DNA from: Bacteroides sp.
GTDB lineage: Bacteria; Bacteroidota; Bacteroidia; Bacteroidales; Bacteroidaceae
Direction of reading: 5' to 3'
Assembly: GCF_028690125.1 (NCBI RefSeq)
Contig: NZ_JAQVBV010000002.1
Coordinates: 268,484 to 332,483, forward strand
Length of the DNA stretch: 64,000 nucleotides
Part shown: piece by piece, positions 8,528-17,416 of the stretch
Numbering within the stretch: the first letter of the stretch is position 1
Layout: each line of letters starts with the position of its first letter
Program-made: the position numbers and the translations under genes
Notes under the pieces: generated by a model
The model's input: the letters and a program-made list of their open reading frames with translations, nothing else
What the model was told of the DNA's origin: nothing
The model's database searches: none

Positions 8528-9010
8528 ATAGCGGATCAAATTAATTTTCACGATCGTATTTCGGTCATTGCCGAAGCAGTTAGACTCATTGCTATACTGA
8601 TATGAATCATTTTTGGGGCTGAATACGTGCCATTTCCCTTTACAACAACCTTTTTCTCATGCAACGATTATTTCCGTGTTAAAAATTAAGCCTGAGAAGG
8701 AAATAAATCGAAGGATATGGAAAGAGGAAGCTAAGTTTGCGGTGATTACCACATAAATGTTAATTGGATGTTTAACAAACGATCAAACTGATAACCATAT
8801 ATATCAAAATCTAATAAGAAAAAAGTGACAATAGATTTAATATTCAAATCTATTGTCACCTTATTATCACTTCCTATTATCACTTGTACTATTTTGGAAA
8901 TAAACTTATTAACCTCTAAAAGTGACAAGTGACAATAAAATAGATCTTTTTAAGCACTGAGTATAAATTAAATTATCCTCTCAATGTGATCGATCATCTT
9001 GGGATATATC
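8528..9010. other. gene-free region downstream of trxB with GTGACA repeats
   Basis: There is no coding potential I trust. The distal half contains a long hairpin and several GTGACA/TATCAC copies, listed separately. Confidence 0.5.
8825..8859. repeat. perfect 14-bp hairpin
   Basis: GTGACAATAGATTT (8825-8838) and AAATCTATTGTCAC (8846-8859) are perfect reverse complements around a 7-base loop. Further copies of the motif follow: TTATCACTT-type at about 8864 and 8878, and two GTGACAs in tandem at 8922-8935. With no T-tract it is not a standard terminator; it may be the remnant of another repeat element. Confidence 0.6.
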
Positions 9011-9958
9011 TTAAATAAATCCTTTTTCCGAAAGATAACGTTCTGCCTCAATAGCAGCTTTACAACCACTTCCTGCAGCTGTAATAGCCTGACGATAATG
9101 TGGATCGGCTACATCTCCTGCAGCAAACACTCCCGGAACTTTTGTACGAGGGCTATTACCATCAGTGATAATATATCCTACCTCATCCGTATCAATGTAA
9201 TCCTTGAATATATCAGAGTTCGGATTATGACCAATAGCAAGAAAGAAACCATCAATAGGCAAACTATAACGTTCTTCATCAGGTTCTCCCCAACGTTTCA
9301 CGAGATTTACACCTTCCACCCCGTTTTCACCATACAATCCGACAGCATTGTGTTCGAAAAGCACTTCTATTTTATCATGCTTCATCACACGTTCCTGCAT
9401 AATCTTTGAGGCACGCAGATAAGATTTACGAACAATCAGATATACTTTTGATGCCAGACCTGCCAAGTAAATAGCTTCCTCACAAGCAGTATCACCACCA
9501 CCTACCACAGCAACGACTTTCTTACGATAAAAAAAACCGTCGCAAGTAGCACAGGCACTTACACCCATACCAGCATATTTCTTTTCATCCTCCAGGCCGA
9601 GATACTTGGCTGTAGCTCCGGTAGAAATAATCAAACTCTCTGTTTCAATGACTTTTTCTCCGTCAATGGTTATTTTGTAGGGAGCTTTACTTAAATCGGA
9701 TGCCGTAGCTATTCCAAAACGGATATCTGTTCCAAAGCGGGAAGCTTGGTTACGTAAATCCTCCATCAACTGTGGGCCACTAATTCCTTCGGGATATCCC
9801 GGAAAGTTCTCAACATCTGTTGTTGTAGTCAGTTGCCCCCCTGGCTGCAATCCCTCATAGAGTACAGGGCACAAATTAGCACGACCTGCATAAATAGCTG
9901 CCGTATATCCGGCAGGTCCTGACCCGATAATCAAGCACTTTACTTTTTCTGTTTCCAT
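9011..9958 (-). CDS. trxB: thioredoxin reductase
   Basis: NADPH-dependent flavoenzyme that reduces thioredoxin. 315 residues, the usual length of the low-molecular-weight class. Visible motifs: FAD-binding GSGPAG at residues 12-17, the redox-active pair CATC at 136-139 followed by DG, the NADPH-binding GGGDT near 153-157, and a C-terminal FAD motif (VPGVFAAGDVAD). It starts 13 bases after the lolA-like stop and is the last gene of a three-gene leftward operon with ftsK and the LolA-like gene. Confidence 0.95.
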   Translation of the reverse strand: METEKVKCLIIGSGPAGYTAAIYAGRANLCPVLYEGLQPGGQLTTTTDVENFPGYPEGISGPQLMEDLRNQASRFGTDIRFGIATASDLSKAPYKITIDGEKVIETESLIISTGATAKYLGLEDEKKYAGMGVSACATCDGFFYRKKVVAVVGGGDTACEEAIYLAGLASKVYLIVRKSYLRASKIMQERVMKHDKIEVLFEHNAVGLYGENGVEGVNLVKRWGEPDEERYSLPIDGFFLAIGHNPNSDIFKDYIDTDEVGYIITDGNSPRTKVPGVFAAGDVADPHYRQAITAAGSGCKAAIEAERYLSEKGFI

Positions 9959-9971
9959 CTTCTTATTTCTT

Positions 9972-10613
9972 TTATCTTAAATCTATTATTTCTGCATTCG
10001 GATATTGTTTCCGGTCGAAAGCAAAATCCGCATCAGGATAGTTCAATCCGGTTTTATATCCGGTAATCGTGATTTCACTACGATTCTTGCCACCACGCTG
10101 TTGAAGCAATATGAAAATGGGCTGATAAGTATCCGGAGAAACATAAAGGATAATAGACGCTAAATCCTGTTTCCGGTTTGTTGCCGTCAGAATCACTTCC
10201 TCCACAGATTTTCCGCCAAAACTCTTAACAGAACCCAGCTTATATGAAAAACCCTTTTGATACAGATACAACAAAGTATAAGGATTGATAGATTGTAACT
10301 CTTCCTGCGTCGGAGTAGTTATGTTCACTTCTTCGCTACTTTCCAGATAACTCCATTGAGTTTTCCCATCAAACCATGTGGCTGCTTCCGGAGTTTTCAG
10401 TTGAAACCTCTCTCCTTTCAAACGGATGACACCACTGGAAGTTCCTGCAAACTGCCCATTATCGTAATATTTCACACTAAACTCAGCCTGTATGCCTCCC
10501 GCTTTCCGGAAAGCTTCGGCAGCCTTGTCTAAAACAGCTTTAGCCTGCGATTGCTGAGCAACCACAGGCCATGACAGTAAAGCTATTAAAACACTAAAAA
10601 TGTATTTCATCAT
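9972..10613 (-). CDS. LolA-like outer-membrane lipoprotein carrier protein
   Basis: 213 residues with a clear signal peptide (MMKYIFSVLIALLSWPVVAQQ), followed by the LolA fold signature: AVLDKAAEAFRKAGGIQAEFSV..., IRLKGERFQLKTPEAATWFDGKTQWSY. The family shuttles lipoproteins across the periplasm from LolCDE to the outer membrane. It lies between ftsK and trxB with gaps of 19 and 13 bases, an arrangement I recall as common in Bacteroidales. No LolB is nearby, as expected for this phylum. Confidence 0.85.
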   Translation of the reverse strand: MMKYIFSVLIALLSWPVVAQQSQAKAVLDKAAEAFRKAGGIQAEFSVKYYDNGQFAGTSSGVIRLKGERFQLKTPEAATWFDGKTQWSYLESSEEVNITTPTQEELQSINPYTLLYLYQKGFSYKLGSVKSFGGKSVEEVILTATNRKQDLASIILYVSPDTYQPIFILLQQRGGKNRSEITITGYKTGLNYPDADFAFDRKQYPNAEIIDLR

Positions 10614-10632
10614 TTGCTTATATAACAGTCTT

Positions 10633-13125
10633 TTATTGCAAATTGTTCAAACGCATTCCAAGATCATTCTCATCCATACATAGTACGTCACGCGCTTTGC
10701 TACCTTGTGTGGGTCCTACGATTCCGGCTTTTTCAAGCTGGTCCATTATGCGTCCGGCACGATTATATCCGATTGCAAATTTACGTTGAATTAACGAAGT
10801 AGATCCCTGTTGGTGAATCACGACCAAGCGGGCAGCATCCTCAAACAATGGGTCAAGACGACCCATATCAATATCGCCCACATCACTCCCACTATCTTCA
10901 CTGACAAACTCAGGCAAAAAGAACGGAGTAGGATAACTCTGCTGACGGGAAATGAACTTAGTGATTTCTTCCACTTCCGGAGTATCGATAAAGGCACATT
11001 GTACACGCACCGGATCAGCACCTTGCAAGAAGAGCATATCACCTTTACCTATCAATCGGTTGGCCCCCGGACGGTCGAGAATAGTACGAGAGTCCATCAT
11101 GGCAGAAACACGGAACGCAATACGAGCCGGGAAGTTGGCTTTAATCGTACCGGTAATAATGTTCGTTGTCGGTCGCTGTGTGGCGATAATCATATGAATA
11201 CCTACTGCACGTGCCAACTGAGCAATGCGAGCTATAGGAAGTTCGACTTCCTTACCGGCAGTCATAATCAGGTCTCCAAACTCATCGATTACCACTACTA
11301 TATAAGGCATGAACTTATGTCCCTTTTCGGGATTTAAGCGACGGTTGATAAACTTGTCATTATACTCCTTAACATTACGCACATGAGCCATTTTCAACAA
11401 GTCATAACGGGTATCCATCTCCACACAAACCGAATTCAATGTCTGGACTACTTTTGTCACATCTGTAATAATGGGTTCTCCTCCATCAGGAAGCTTAGCC
11501 AGAAAGTGATTTTCAATAACCGAATAGATACTAAACTCTACTTTCTTCGGATCGACCAGCACAAATTTCAATTCAGCCGGATGTTTCTTATATAACAAGG
11601 AAGTAATGATAGCATTCAATCCAACAGATTTACCCTGTCCGGTTGCACCTGCCACCAATACGTGCGGCATTTTACAAAGGTCGAACATAAATACTTCGTT
11701 GGTGATGGTTTTGCCAAGTACTATTGGCAAGTCAAATTTAGATTCCTGAAACTTCTTACTTCCGATCACACTCTGCCCGGACACCATCTTCGGATTCTTA
11801 TTCGGCACTTCAATACCGATTGTACCCTTCCCCGGTATCGGAGCAATGATACGAATACCGTCAGCAGACAAACTTAATGCAATATCATCCTCCAAACCAC
11901 GGATTTTAGAGATACGTACTCCTTGTTCGGGAGTAATTTCATAGAGAGTAACCGTAGGACCTACCGTTGCCTTAATCGTACTGATTTCAATACCGAAACT
12001 ACGCAAAGTATTGATAATACGATCTTTATTTGCATTCTGTTCATCCATGTCGATAGTTGGATCGTCATTCTCAAAATGCTTCATCAGATCAATAGTTGGG
12101 AAACGATAATTTTCCAGATCTTTAGTCGGATTATAAGGTTCTAATTCCGGACCTTGATATTCTTCTTCTTCAGGAGCCGATTCCACATTAAATCCCGGTT
12201 CGCATTCATTGCCGGAATCTTTTGTAGAAGCAATCGTTGTGTTGGAAGCCACCGGTTCGAAAACCATTGTCACTTCATCTTCATTAGTTGTTGGAGAAAC
12301 AGAAGCCGTTTCCGATTCTGAACGATAAAGGAAGGAATCATCTTCCGGTTCTTCATCCTTTACTTCAATTGCCGATGTAGGAGGAGTCTGTTTATAAGTC
12401 CGTTTCAGATTAAATTCCACTTCTTGCGGTTGAGAAGTAGTAAATTCCGGCTTTTCTTCTGCCGATGATACCGACGCTTCTTCCTTTTGTTTACGTTTCA
12501 GGAAATTTAATGCAAACAGTTTACGCAACCAAACAACAGTCCGGGCACTAATATATATAAAGAAACAAATAGCGGTTATCAACAAAAGCATCCAAACACC
12601 GGGTACCCCCACTTGAGAGATCAACCAACGACTCACATTATAGCCGTGCATACCTCCTAAATAAAGGAAGGAATCCTGATAGTGGTCCATAAAAGCAAAC
12701 CCAAAGAATACAGAAAACCAAACCAGCAAGAGGGTACAGCCAATAAACCATTTCCACAAACGAACAATACGTACACGCATCAACTTCAATCCCGCCACTG
12801 CCAGAAAGACAAGAATAAAGAAAGAAGAAACTCCGAAACAGTCATTAATTAAATAACTAGCTAACTGCGCGCCACGCGAACCTGCATAATTTTTCACGTG
12901 ATTATCGACTACTGCCAGATCGGCGGGGTTACCGCTATCAATGATGCTCTGGTCAGCCGCACCCGTAAAAAAGAACGAGGAAAAAGCTAAAAGTAAATAA
13001 ACAGAAAAGATAACCAACATCAATCCGATCACAAAATGGATCGTTTCATTCTTAAAATATGCAGCAATCTTGCCAGGAGAAGATGTAGCCTTATCTGCCT
13101 CCTTATCTAATTTCTTTTTTGCCAT
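10633..13125 (-). CDS. ftsK: DNA translocase FtsK/SpoIIIE
   Basis: Membrane-anchored ATP-driven DNA pump that clears chromosome ends from the division septum. The start is the ATG at 13125 (MAKKKLDKEADK), giving 830 residues; the longer frame to 13203 runs across the promoter. Domains: four hydrophobic segments in the first ~200 residues, an acidic low-complexity linker (about 215-340), then the motor with Walker A GATGQGKSV near residue 495 and Walker B IVVVIDEFGDL near 612, the TQRPTTNIITG motif, and a C-terminal winged-helix gamma domain (STSLIQRKFAIGYNRAGRIM) that reads polar chromosomal sequences in other bacteria. First gene of the operon with lolA-like and trxB. Confidence 0.95.
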   Translation of the reverse strand: MAKKKLDKEADKATSSPGKIAAYFKNETIHFVIGLMLVIFSVYLLLAFSSFFFTGAADQSIIDSGNPADLAVVDNHVKNYAGSRGAQLASYLINDCFGVSSFFILVFLAVAGLKLMRVRIVRLWKWFIGCTLLLVWFSVFFGFAFMDHYQDSFLYLGGMHGYNVSRWLISQVGVPGVWMLLLITAICFFIYISARTVVWLRKLFALNFLKRKQKEEASVSSAEEKPEFTTSQPQEVEFNLKRTYKQTPPTSAIEVKDEEPEDDSFLYRSESETASVSPTTNEDEVTMVFEPVASNTTIASTKDSGNECEPGFNVESAPEEEEYQGPELEPYNPTKDLENYRFPTIDLMKHFENDDPTIDMDEQNANKDRIINTLRSFGIEISTIKATVGPTVTLYEITPEQGVRISKIRGLEDDIALSLSADGIRIIAPIPGKGTIGIEVPNKNPKMVSGQSVIGSKKFQESKFDLPIVLGKTITNEVFMFDLCKMPHVLVAGATGQGKSVGLNAIITSLLYKKHPAELKFVLVDPKKVEFSIYSVIENHFLAKLPDGGEPIITDVTKVVQTLNSVCVEMDTRYDLLKMAHVRNVKEYNDKFINRRLNPEKGHKFMPYIVVVIDEFGDLIMTAGKEVELPIARIAQLARAVGIHMIIATQRPTTNIITGTIKANFPARIAFRVSAMMDSRTILDRPGANRLIGKGDMLFLQGADPVRVQCAFIDTPEVEEITKFISRQQSYPTPFFLPEFVSEDSGSDVGDIDMGRLDPLFEDAARLVVIHQQGSTSLIQRKFAIGYNRAGRIMDQLEKAGIVGPTQGSKARDVLCMDENDLGMRLNNLQ

Positions 13126-13167
13126 GAACATTATTCTTTTAATAAATTGCAATCTGAATCTAAGCTG

Positions 13168-13175
13168 CAAAAATA
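13168..13175 (-). promoter_or_regulatory. -7 box TATTTTTG for the ftsK operon
   Basis: CAAAAATA on the + strand equals TATTTTTG on the - strand (TAnnTTTG), 43 bases upstream of the ftsK ATG. It rules out starts farther upstream. Confidence 0.5.
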
Positions 13176-13217
13176 ATAAAAAAATAACGAGCGCTACGCT
13201 CATTCAATCCTTTTTCT

Positions 13218-13225
13218 TACCTTTG
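13218..13225 (+). promoter_or_regulatory. -7 box TACCTTTG for the DUF5063 gene
   Basis: Matches TAnnTTTG and lies 21 bases before the ATG at 13246. It is divergent from the ftsK promoter about 45 bases away. Confidence 0.6.
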
Positions 13226-13245
13226 CGTTTCAAATCAAGCTGATT

Positions 13246-13926
13246 ATGGAAAAAGAAAGCCAAACGATATTTGAAAAGAATGTAATTGAATTTGTAACAG
13301 TAGCCGCTGAATTTTGTGGATTCCTTGAACGTGCCGAAAATTTAAAACGTAGTACTTTCGTCGATACGTCACTCAAAATACTGCCCCTGCTCTATCTGAA
13401 AGCCTCCATGCTTCCCAAATGCGAGACTATCGGAGACGAGGCTCTCGAAACATATGTAACTGAAGACATTTATGAAATACTACGTATCAACCTGGCAGGT
13501 TTAATGGGCGAAAAAGATGATTACTTGGAAGTATTCGTACAGGATATGGCTTATAGCGATCAGCCCATCAAGAAATCCATATCGGAAGATTTGGCAGACA
13601 TCTACCAGGATATTAAAGATTTTATCTTTGTCTTCCAACTTGGATTGAATCAAACAATGAACGATTCGTTAGCAATCTGTCAGGAAAACTTTAAAATGCT
13701 TTGGGGACAGAAACTAGTGAATACGCTGCGTGCGCTTCACGATGTGAAATACAACCAGAATGACGAAGAAGACGAGAATAACGAAGAAATAAATAACGAA
13801 CCAGACAATGACAATTGTTGTTGTGGAGAAGATGATTGCCATTGCCACGACCATGACGACTGCCATTGTCACAATCATGAACGTCACTGTCATGAAGACA
13901 GCCGCGACAAACATGATGACGAATAA
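13246..13926 (+). CDS. DUF5063 domain protein with Cys/His-rich tail
   Basis: 226 residues. Residues 1-~170 are a helical DUF5063 domain (FEKNVIEFVTVAAEFCGFL, LKILPLLYLKASMLPKCE, ISEDLADIYQDIKDFIFVFQ). The last ~39 residues are highly unusual: after an acidic Asn/Glu linker there are 8 Cys and 9 His, largely as CHCH and HNH-type runs (DCHCHDHDDCHCHNHERHCHE), which suggests zinc, copper or nickel binding. The domain has no known function. It is first in a rightward run with a 3'-5' exonuclease (6-base gap) and an rRNA methyltransferase. Confidence 0.8.
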   Translation: MEKESQTIFEKNVIEFVTVAAEFCGFLERAENLKRSTFVDTSLKILPLLYLKASMLPKCETIGDEALETYVTEDIYEILRINLAGLMGEKDDYLEVFVQDMAYSDQPIKKSISEDLADIYQDIKDFIFVFQLGLNQTMNDSLAICQENFKMLWGQKLVNTLRALHDVKYNQNDEEDENNEEINNEPDNDNCCCGEDDCHCHDHDDCHCHNHERHCHEDSRDKHDDE

Positions 13927-13932
13927 ACTAAA

Positions 13933-14595
13933 ATGATAGTAAAAAGAACTATAAATAAAGATGAATTAAAAGATCTCCCGAAAACTGTTTTTCCGGGACG
14001 GATTCATGTTATCCAATCGGAAATGGAAACCATCAAGGCTGTTTCCTATCTGCAATCTCAACCGATATTGGGTATTGACAGCGAAACGCGTCCTTCTTTT
14101 ACCAAAGGACAGTCTCACAAAGTGGCCCTTCTCCAGATATCTTCCGAGGAATGCTGCTTTCTATTCCGTCTCAACATGACGGGACTCACTCAACCATTGA
14201 TTGACCTGTTAGAAAACCCGGTTATTATGAAAGTAGGACTTTCACTGAAAGATGATTTCATGATGTTACATAAGCGGGCTCCTTTCAATCAAAAAAATTG
14301 TATTGAACTGCAAGAATATGTACGTCAGTTTGGAATACAAGACAAGAGTTTACAGAAGATCTATGGTATCTTGTTCAAAGAAAAGATTTCCAAATCACAA
14401 CGGTTGTCCAATTGGGAAGCTGACGTATTAAGTGAGGGACAAAAACAATATGCAGCTACAGATGCCTGGGCATGCCTTAACATTTACAACCTTTTGCAGG
14501 AACTGAAACGAACGGGTAATTACGAAGTTGAAAGCCTCCCCTCTTCTCAAGAAGAAGAAGTGAATACCAATTCCGCAGTAGTTGAAAACAAATAA
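13933..14595 (+). CDS. 3'-5' exonuclease domain protein (RNase D-like)
   Basis: 220 residues with the DEDDy exonuclease fold: motif I GIDSET (Asp49, Glu51), an internal Asp in KVGLSLKDDFMML, and motif III YAATD near residues 173-177. Members hydrolyse nucleotides from RNA or DNA 3' ends using two metal ions; which substrate this single-domain version uses is not clear. There is no HRDC domain, unlike true RNase D. It starts 6 bases after the DUF5063 stop, so the two are co-transcribed. Confidence 0.85.
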   Translation: MIVKRTINKDELKDLPKTVFPGRIHVIQSEMETIKAVSYLQSQPILGIDSETRPSFTKGQSHKVALLQISSEECCFLFRLNMTGLTQPLIDLLENPVIMKVGLSLKDDFMMLHKRAPFNQKNCIELQEYVRQFGIQDKSLQKIYGILFKEKISKSQRLSNWEADVLSEGQKQYAATDAWACLNIYNLLQELKRTGNYEVESLPSSQEEEVNTNSAVVENK

Positions 14596-14640
14596 TTGAC
14601 AATAGTATTTTATCTCTATTCCATCTTAAAATAAACAATC

Positions 14641-15819
14641 ATGCATAAAGTATATCTCAAACCCGGCAAAGAAGAGTCTCTTAAAAGGTTTCATCCCTGG
14701 ATTTTCTCCGGTGCTATTTCCCGTATCGACGGCGAACCGGAAGAAGGTGAAGTAGTAGAAGTGTACACTTCGAAAAAAGAGTTTATAGCCGAAGGACACT
14801 TCCAGATCGGAAGTATTGCGGTACGGGTACTCTCTTTCCACCAAGAGCCAATTGACCACGATTTCTGGAAACGTAAACTGGCAATTGCTTATGATATGCG
14901 CTGCAGCATCGGTATCGCCATTAATCCTAGCAACAACACCTATCGTCTGGTGCACGGAGAAGGTGATAATTTACCCGGATTAGTGATTGATATCTATGCC
15001 GGAACAGCTGTTATGCAGGCACACTCTGCCGGAATGCATATGGACCGCATGGCTATTGCGGAAGCATTGTCCGAAGTAATGGGGGATAAAATTGAAAACA
15101 TCTATTATAAATCGGAAACAACCCTTCCTTTCAAAGCCGATCTTTTTCCCGAAAACGGTTTCTTAAAAGGAGGAAGTAGTGATAATGTGGCACAGGAATA
15201 TGGTTTGAAGTTCCATGTTGATTGGTTGAAAGGACAAAAAACCGGTTTCTTTGTAGACCAACGCGAAAATCGCTCATTGCTGGAACGTTATGCCAAGGAT
15301 TGTTCCGTACTGAATATGTTCTGTTATACCGGTGGCTTTTCATTCTATGCGATGCGTGGAGGAGCCAAGCTCGTTCATTCCGTAGACAGCTCTGCGAAGG
15401 CTATTGACTTAACAAATAAAAATGTAGAACTGAACTTCCCCGGTGATTCCCGCCACGAAGCATTTGCTGAGGATGCTTTCAAATATCTCGATCGTATGGG
15501 TGACCAATATGATTTAATTATCCTTGATCCGCCTGCATTTGCTAAACATAAAGATGCACTGCGTAATGCACTGCAAGGTTACCGGAAATTGAATGCCAAA
15601 GCTTTCGAGAAGATAAAACCGGGAGGTATCTTATTCACTTTCTCTTGTTCGCAAGTAGTAACCAAAGACAATTTCCGCACAGCAGTGTTCACAGCAGCTG
15701 CCATGTCGGGTCGTAGCGTACGCATTCTTCATCAGCTGACTCAACCTGCGGATCATCCGGTCAATATTTATCATCCGGAAGGCGAATACCTCAAAGGGCT
15801 GGTACTCTATGTAGAGTAA
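14641..15819 (+). CDS. class I SAM-dependent rRNA methyltransferase (RlmI/PUA type)
   Basis: 392 residues. An N-terminal PUA domain (MHKVYLKPGKEESLKRFHPWIFSGAI) is followed by a Rossmann methyltransferase with the SAM loop LNMFCYTGGFSFYA near residue 225 and LDPPAF near 296. The conserved FSCSQ segment is consistent with the 5-methylcytosine RNA methyltransferases related to RlmI (23S rRNA C1962). The exact target base is inferred from the family. It lies 45 bases downstream of the exonuclease gene and probably in the same transcript. Confidence 0.88.
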   Translation: MHKVYLKPGKEESLKRFHPWIFSGAISRIDGEPEEGEVVEVYTSKKEFIAEGHFQIGSIAVRVLSFHQEPIDHDFWKRKLAIAYDMRCSIGIAINPSNNTYRLVHGEGDNLPGLVIDIYAGTAVMQAHSAGMHMDRMAIAEALSEVMGDKIENIYYKSETTLPFKADLFPENGFLKGGSSDNVAQEYGLKFHVDWLKGQKTGFFVDQRENRSLLERYAKDCSVLNMFCYTGGFSFYAMRGGAKLVHSVDSSAKAIDLTNKNVELNFPGDSRHEAFAEDAFKYLDRMGDQYDLIILDPPAFAKHKDALRNALQGYRKLNAKAFEKIKPGGILFTFSCSQVVTKDNFRTAVFTAAAMSGRSVRILHQLTQPADHPVNIYHPEGEYLKGLVLYVE

Positions 15820-15932
15820 TCATCACGACTTTTCAGGGATGCTATAAAAGAATAAAAACACAGACAAAGTTAATTAGAGTTAATAAACAGATTTTCTTGC
15901 CGAAACATTATGTTTTATAACATAAAACCCTT
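15820..15932. other. start of the 335-base spacer before the transporter gene
   Basis: The whole gap between the methyltransferase and the transporter runs to 16154. This first part has no gene; the rest holds the candidate sRNA and two promoters listed below. Confidence 0.4.
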
Positions 15933-15940
15933 TATATTTG
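15933..15940 (+). promoter_or_regulatory. -7 box TATATTTG of a candidate small RNA
   Basis: Exact TAnnTTTG. A TTTT at 15913-15916 lies 16 bases upstream and may serve as the -33 element. Transcription would begin near 15946. Confidence 0.6.
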
Positions 15941-15945
15941 CACTG

Positions 15946-16014
15946 TGTTTTTCATGGTATTAGATTTAAGGTTAATAAAGATTGGCTGTCTGGGATAGAT
16001 AGCCTTCTTTTTTT
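15946..16014 (+). ncRNA. candidate small RNA of about 70 nt
   Basis: This short unit has a consensus promoter just upstream and ends in a textbook terminator. There is no ORF with a ribosome site. The 5' part contains CATGGTATTAGATTTAAGG. I recall closely similar leader-like sequences recurring in Bacteroidales genomes but cannot verify that here. The unit is complete 140 bases before the next gene, which has its own promoter, so it is more likely an independent sRNA than a leader. Its target is unknown. Confidence 0.6.
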
Positions 16015-16015
16015 T
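15984..16015 (+). terminator. rho-independent terminator of the candidate sRNA
   Basis: GGCTGTCT, loop GGGAT, AGATAGCC (one G-T pair) at 15984-16004, followed by TTCTTTTTTTT. Confidence 0.8.
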
Positions 16016-16104
16016 ATATACCTTTCTTCGCTGTTTCTTCTCTTTTTATCCCTTTTTTATTACCTTTTTATCGATAATCTTAACCACCCAATCAACGAAA
16101 ATAT

Positions 16105-16112
16105 TATATTTG
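16105..16112 (+). promoter_or_regulatory. -7 box TATATTTG for the transporter gene
   Basis: Exact TAnnTTTG, 42 bases before the ATG at 16155; it covers the TTG at 16110, excluding it as a start. Confidence 0.6.
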
Positions 16113-16154
16113 CATCTATTATTCAATAATAGGGAAACACAAATTAGAAAAGTC

Positions 16155-17414
16155 ATGAGTGTAAAAGTTCGTTTGATCATTATGAATTTCTTGCAATTCT
16201 TTGTTTGGGGTTCATGGTTAATTTCATTAGGTGGGTATATGGGTAGAGAACTCCATTTTGAAGGAGGACAAATCGGAGCCATTTTCGCCACTATGGGAAT
16301 TGCATCCCTGATTATGCCCGGAATTATCGGTATCATCGCCGACAAATGGTTTAATGCCGAACGTTTATACGGACTTTGCCACATTGTTGGAGGAGTTTGT
16401 CTTTTTTATGCTTCTACGGCTACCGGATATGACCAGATGTATTGGGCTATGCTACTTAATCTATTGGTATATATGCCTACTTTGTCACTTGCCAATACAG
16501 TTTCATACAATGCACTGGAACAATATAAATGCGATCTGATCAAAGATTTCCCTCCGATTCGTGTATGGGGAACCATTGGTTTCATCTGTGCCATGTGGGC
16601 AGTAGACCTCACCGGTTTCAAGAATTCAAGTGCCCAACTTTATGTAGGCGGTGCATCCGCTTTATTGCTGGGGTTCTATTCTTTCACGCTACCTGCTTGC
16701 CCTCCCGCCAAAACAGAAAAAAAGTCACTCCTTTCTTCCTTCGGACTAGATGCTTTGGTACTATTCAAAAGAAAGAAAATGGCTATTTTCTTCCTATTCT
16801 CTATGCTTTTGGGGGCGGCACTACAAATTACGAATACATATGGTGATTTATTTCTTAGCAGTTTTGCCAGTATTCCGGAATATGCAGATTCTTTTGGCGT
16901 GAAACATTCGGTAATCTTGTTGTCTATATCTCAGATGTCCGAGACTCTGTTCATTCTTGCTATACCTTTCTTCTTGAGACATTTCGGAATCAAGCAGGTT
17001 ATGCTTATCAGTATGTTTGCATGGGTATTCCGTTTCGGACTGTTCAGTTTCGGAGATCCCGGAAGTGGTTTATGGATGCTCATTCTCTCTATGATTGTTT
17101 ATGGAATGGCCTTTGACTTTTTCAACATTTCAGGTTCTTTGTTTGTTGAACAAGAGACAAATTCCTCCATCCGTGCCAGTGCACAAGGGTTGTTCTTTAT
17201 GATGACCAACGGTTTAGGCGCAATTATAGGAGGATATGCCAGTGGTGCTGTTGTAGATGCTTTCTCTGTATATGCTAATGGTCAGCTAGTTAGCCGCGAA
17301 TGGGTTGATATATGGCTTATTTTTGCAGCTTATGCTCTAGTTATCGGTATTTTATTTGCGCTAGTATTCAAATATAAGCACCAACGGGAAAAGCTAGAAA
17401 ATCAAGTAAAATAG
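16155..17414 (+). CDS. nucleoside permease, MFS (NupG/NHS family)
   Basis: 419 residues from ATG 16155, with 12 predicted hydrophobic segments and the nucleoside:H+ symporter family features: MNFLQFFVWGSWLISLGGYM at the start, the FPPIRVWGTIGFI segment near residue 135, and a late RASAQGLFFMMTNGLGAIIG. Expected role is proton-coupled uptake of nucleosides across the inner membrane. Two bases after its stop begins the bifunctional nuclease gene, so at least these two, and probably rsmE, form an operon. Confidence 0.88.
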   Translation: MSVKVRLIIMNFLQFFVWGSWLISLGGYMGRELHFEGGQIGAIFATMGIASLIMPGIIGIIADKWFNAERLYGLCHIVGGVCLFYASTATGYDQMYWAMLLNLLVYMPTLSLANTVSYNALEQYKCDLIKDFPPIRVWGTIGFICAMWAVDLTGFKNSSAQLYVGGASALLLGFYSFTLPACPPAKTEKKSLLSSFGLDALVLFKRKKMAIFFLFSMLLGAALQITNTYGDLFLSSFASIPEYADSFGVKHSVILLSISQMSETLFILAIPFFLRHFGIKQVMLISMFAWVFRFGLFSFGDPGSGLWMLILSMIVYGMAFDFFNISGSLFVEQETNSSIRASAQGLFFMMTNGLGAIIGGYASGAVVDAFSVYANGQLVSREWVDIWLIFAAYALVIGILFALVFKYKHQREKLENQVK

Positions 17415-17416
17415 CA

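Noticed and set aside
8746..8928. Leftward 60-codon frame
   Set aside because: It spans the perfect hairpin at 8825-8859, has low-complexity AT-rich composition and no start signals.
9011..9409. Rightward 136-codon open frame at 8999-9409
   Set aside because: It is the antisense shadow of trxB, with Ser/Thr/His-rich composition and no ribosome site.
13126..13203. N-terminal extension of FtsK
   Set aside because: It runs across a -7 box for ftsK, so it would not be transcribed.
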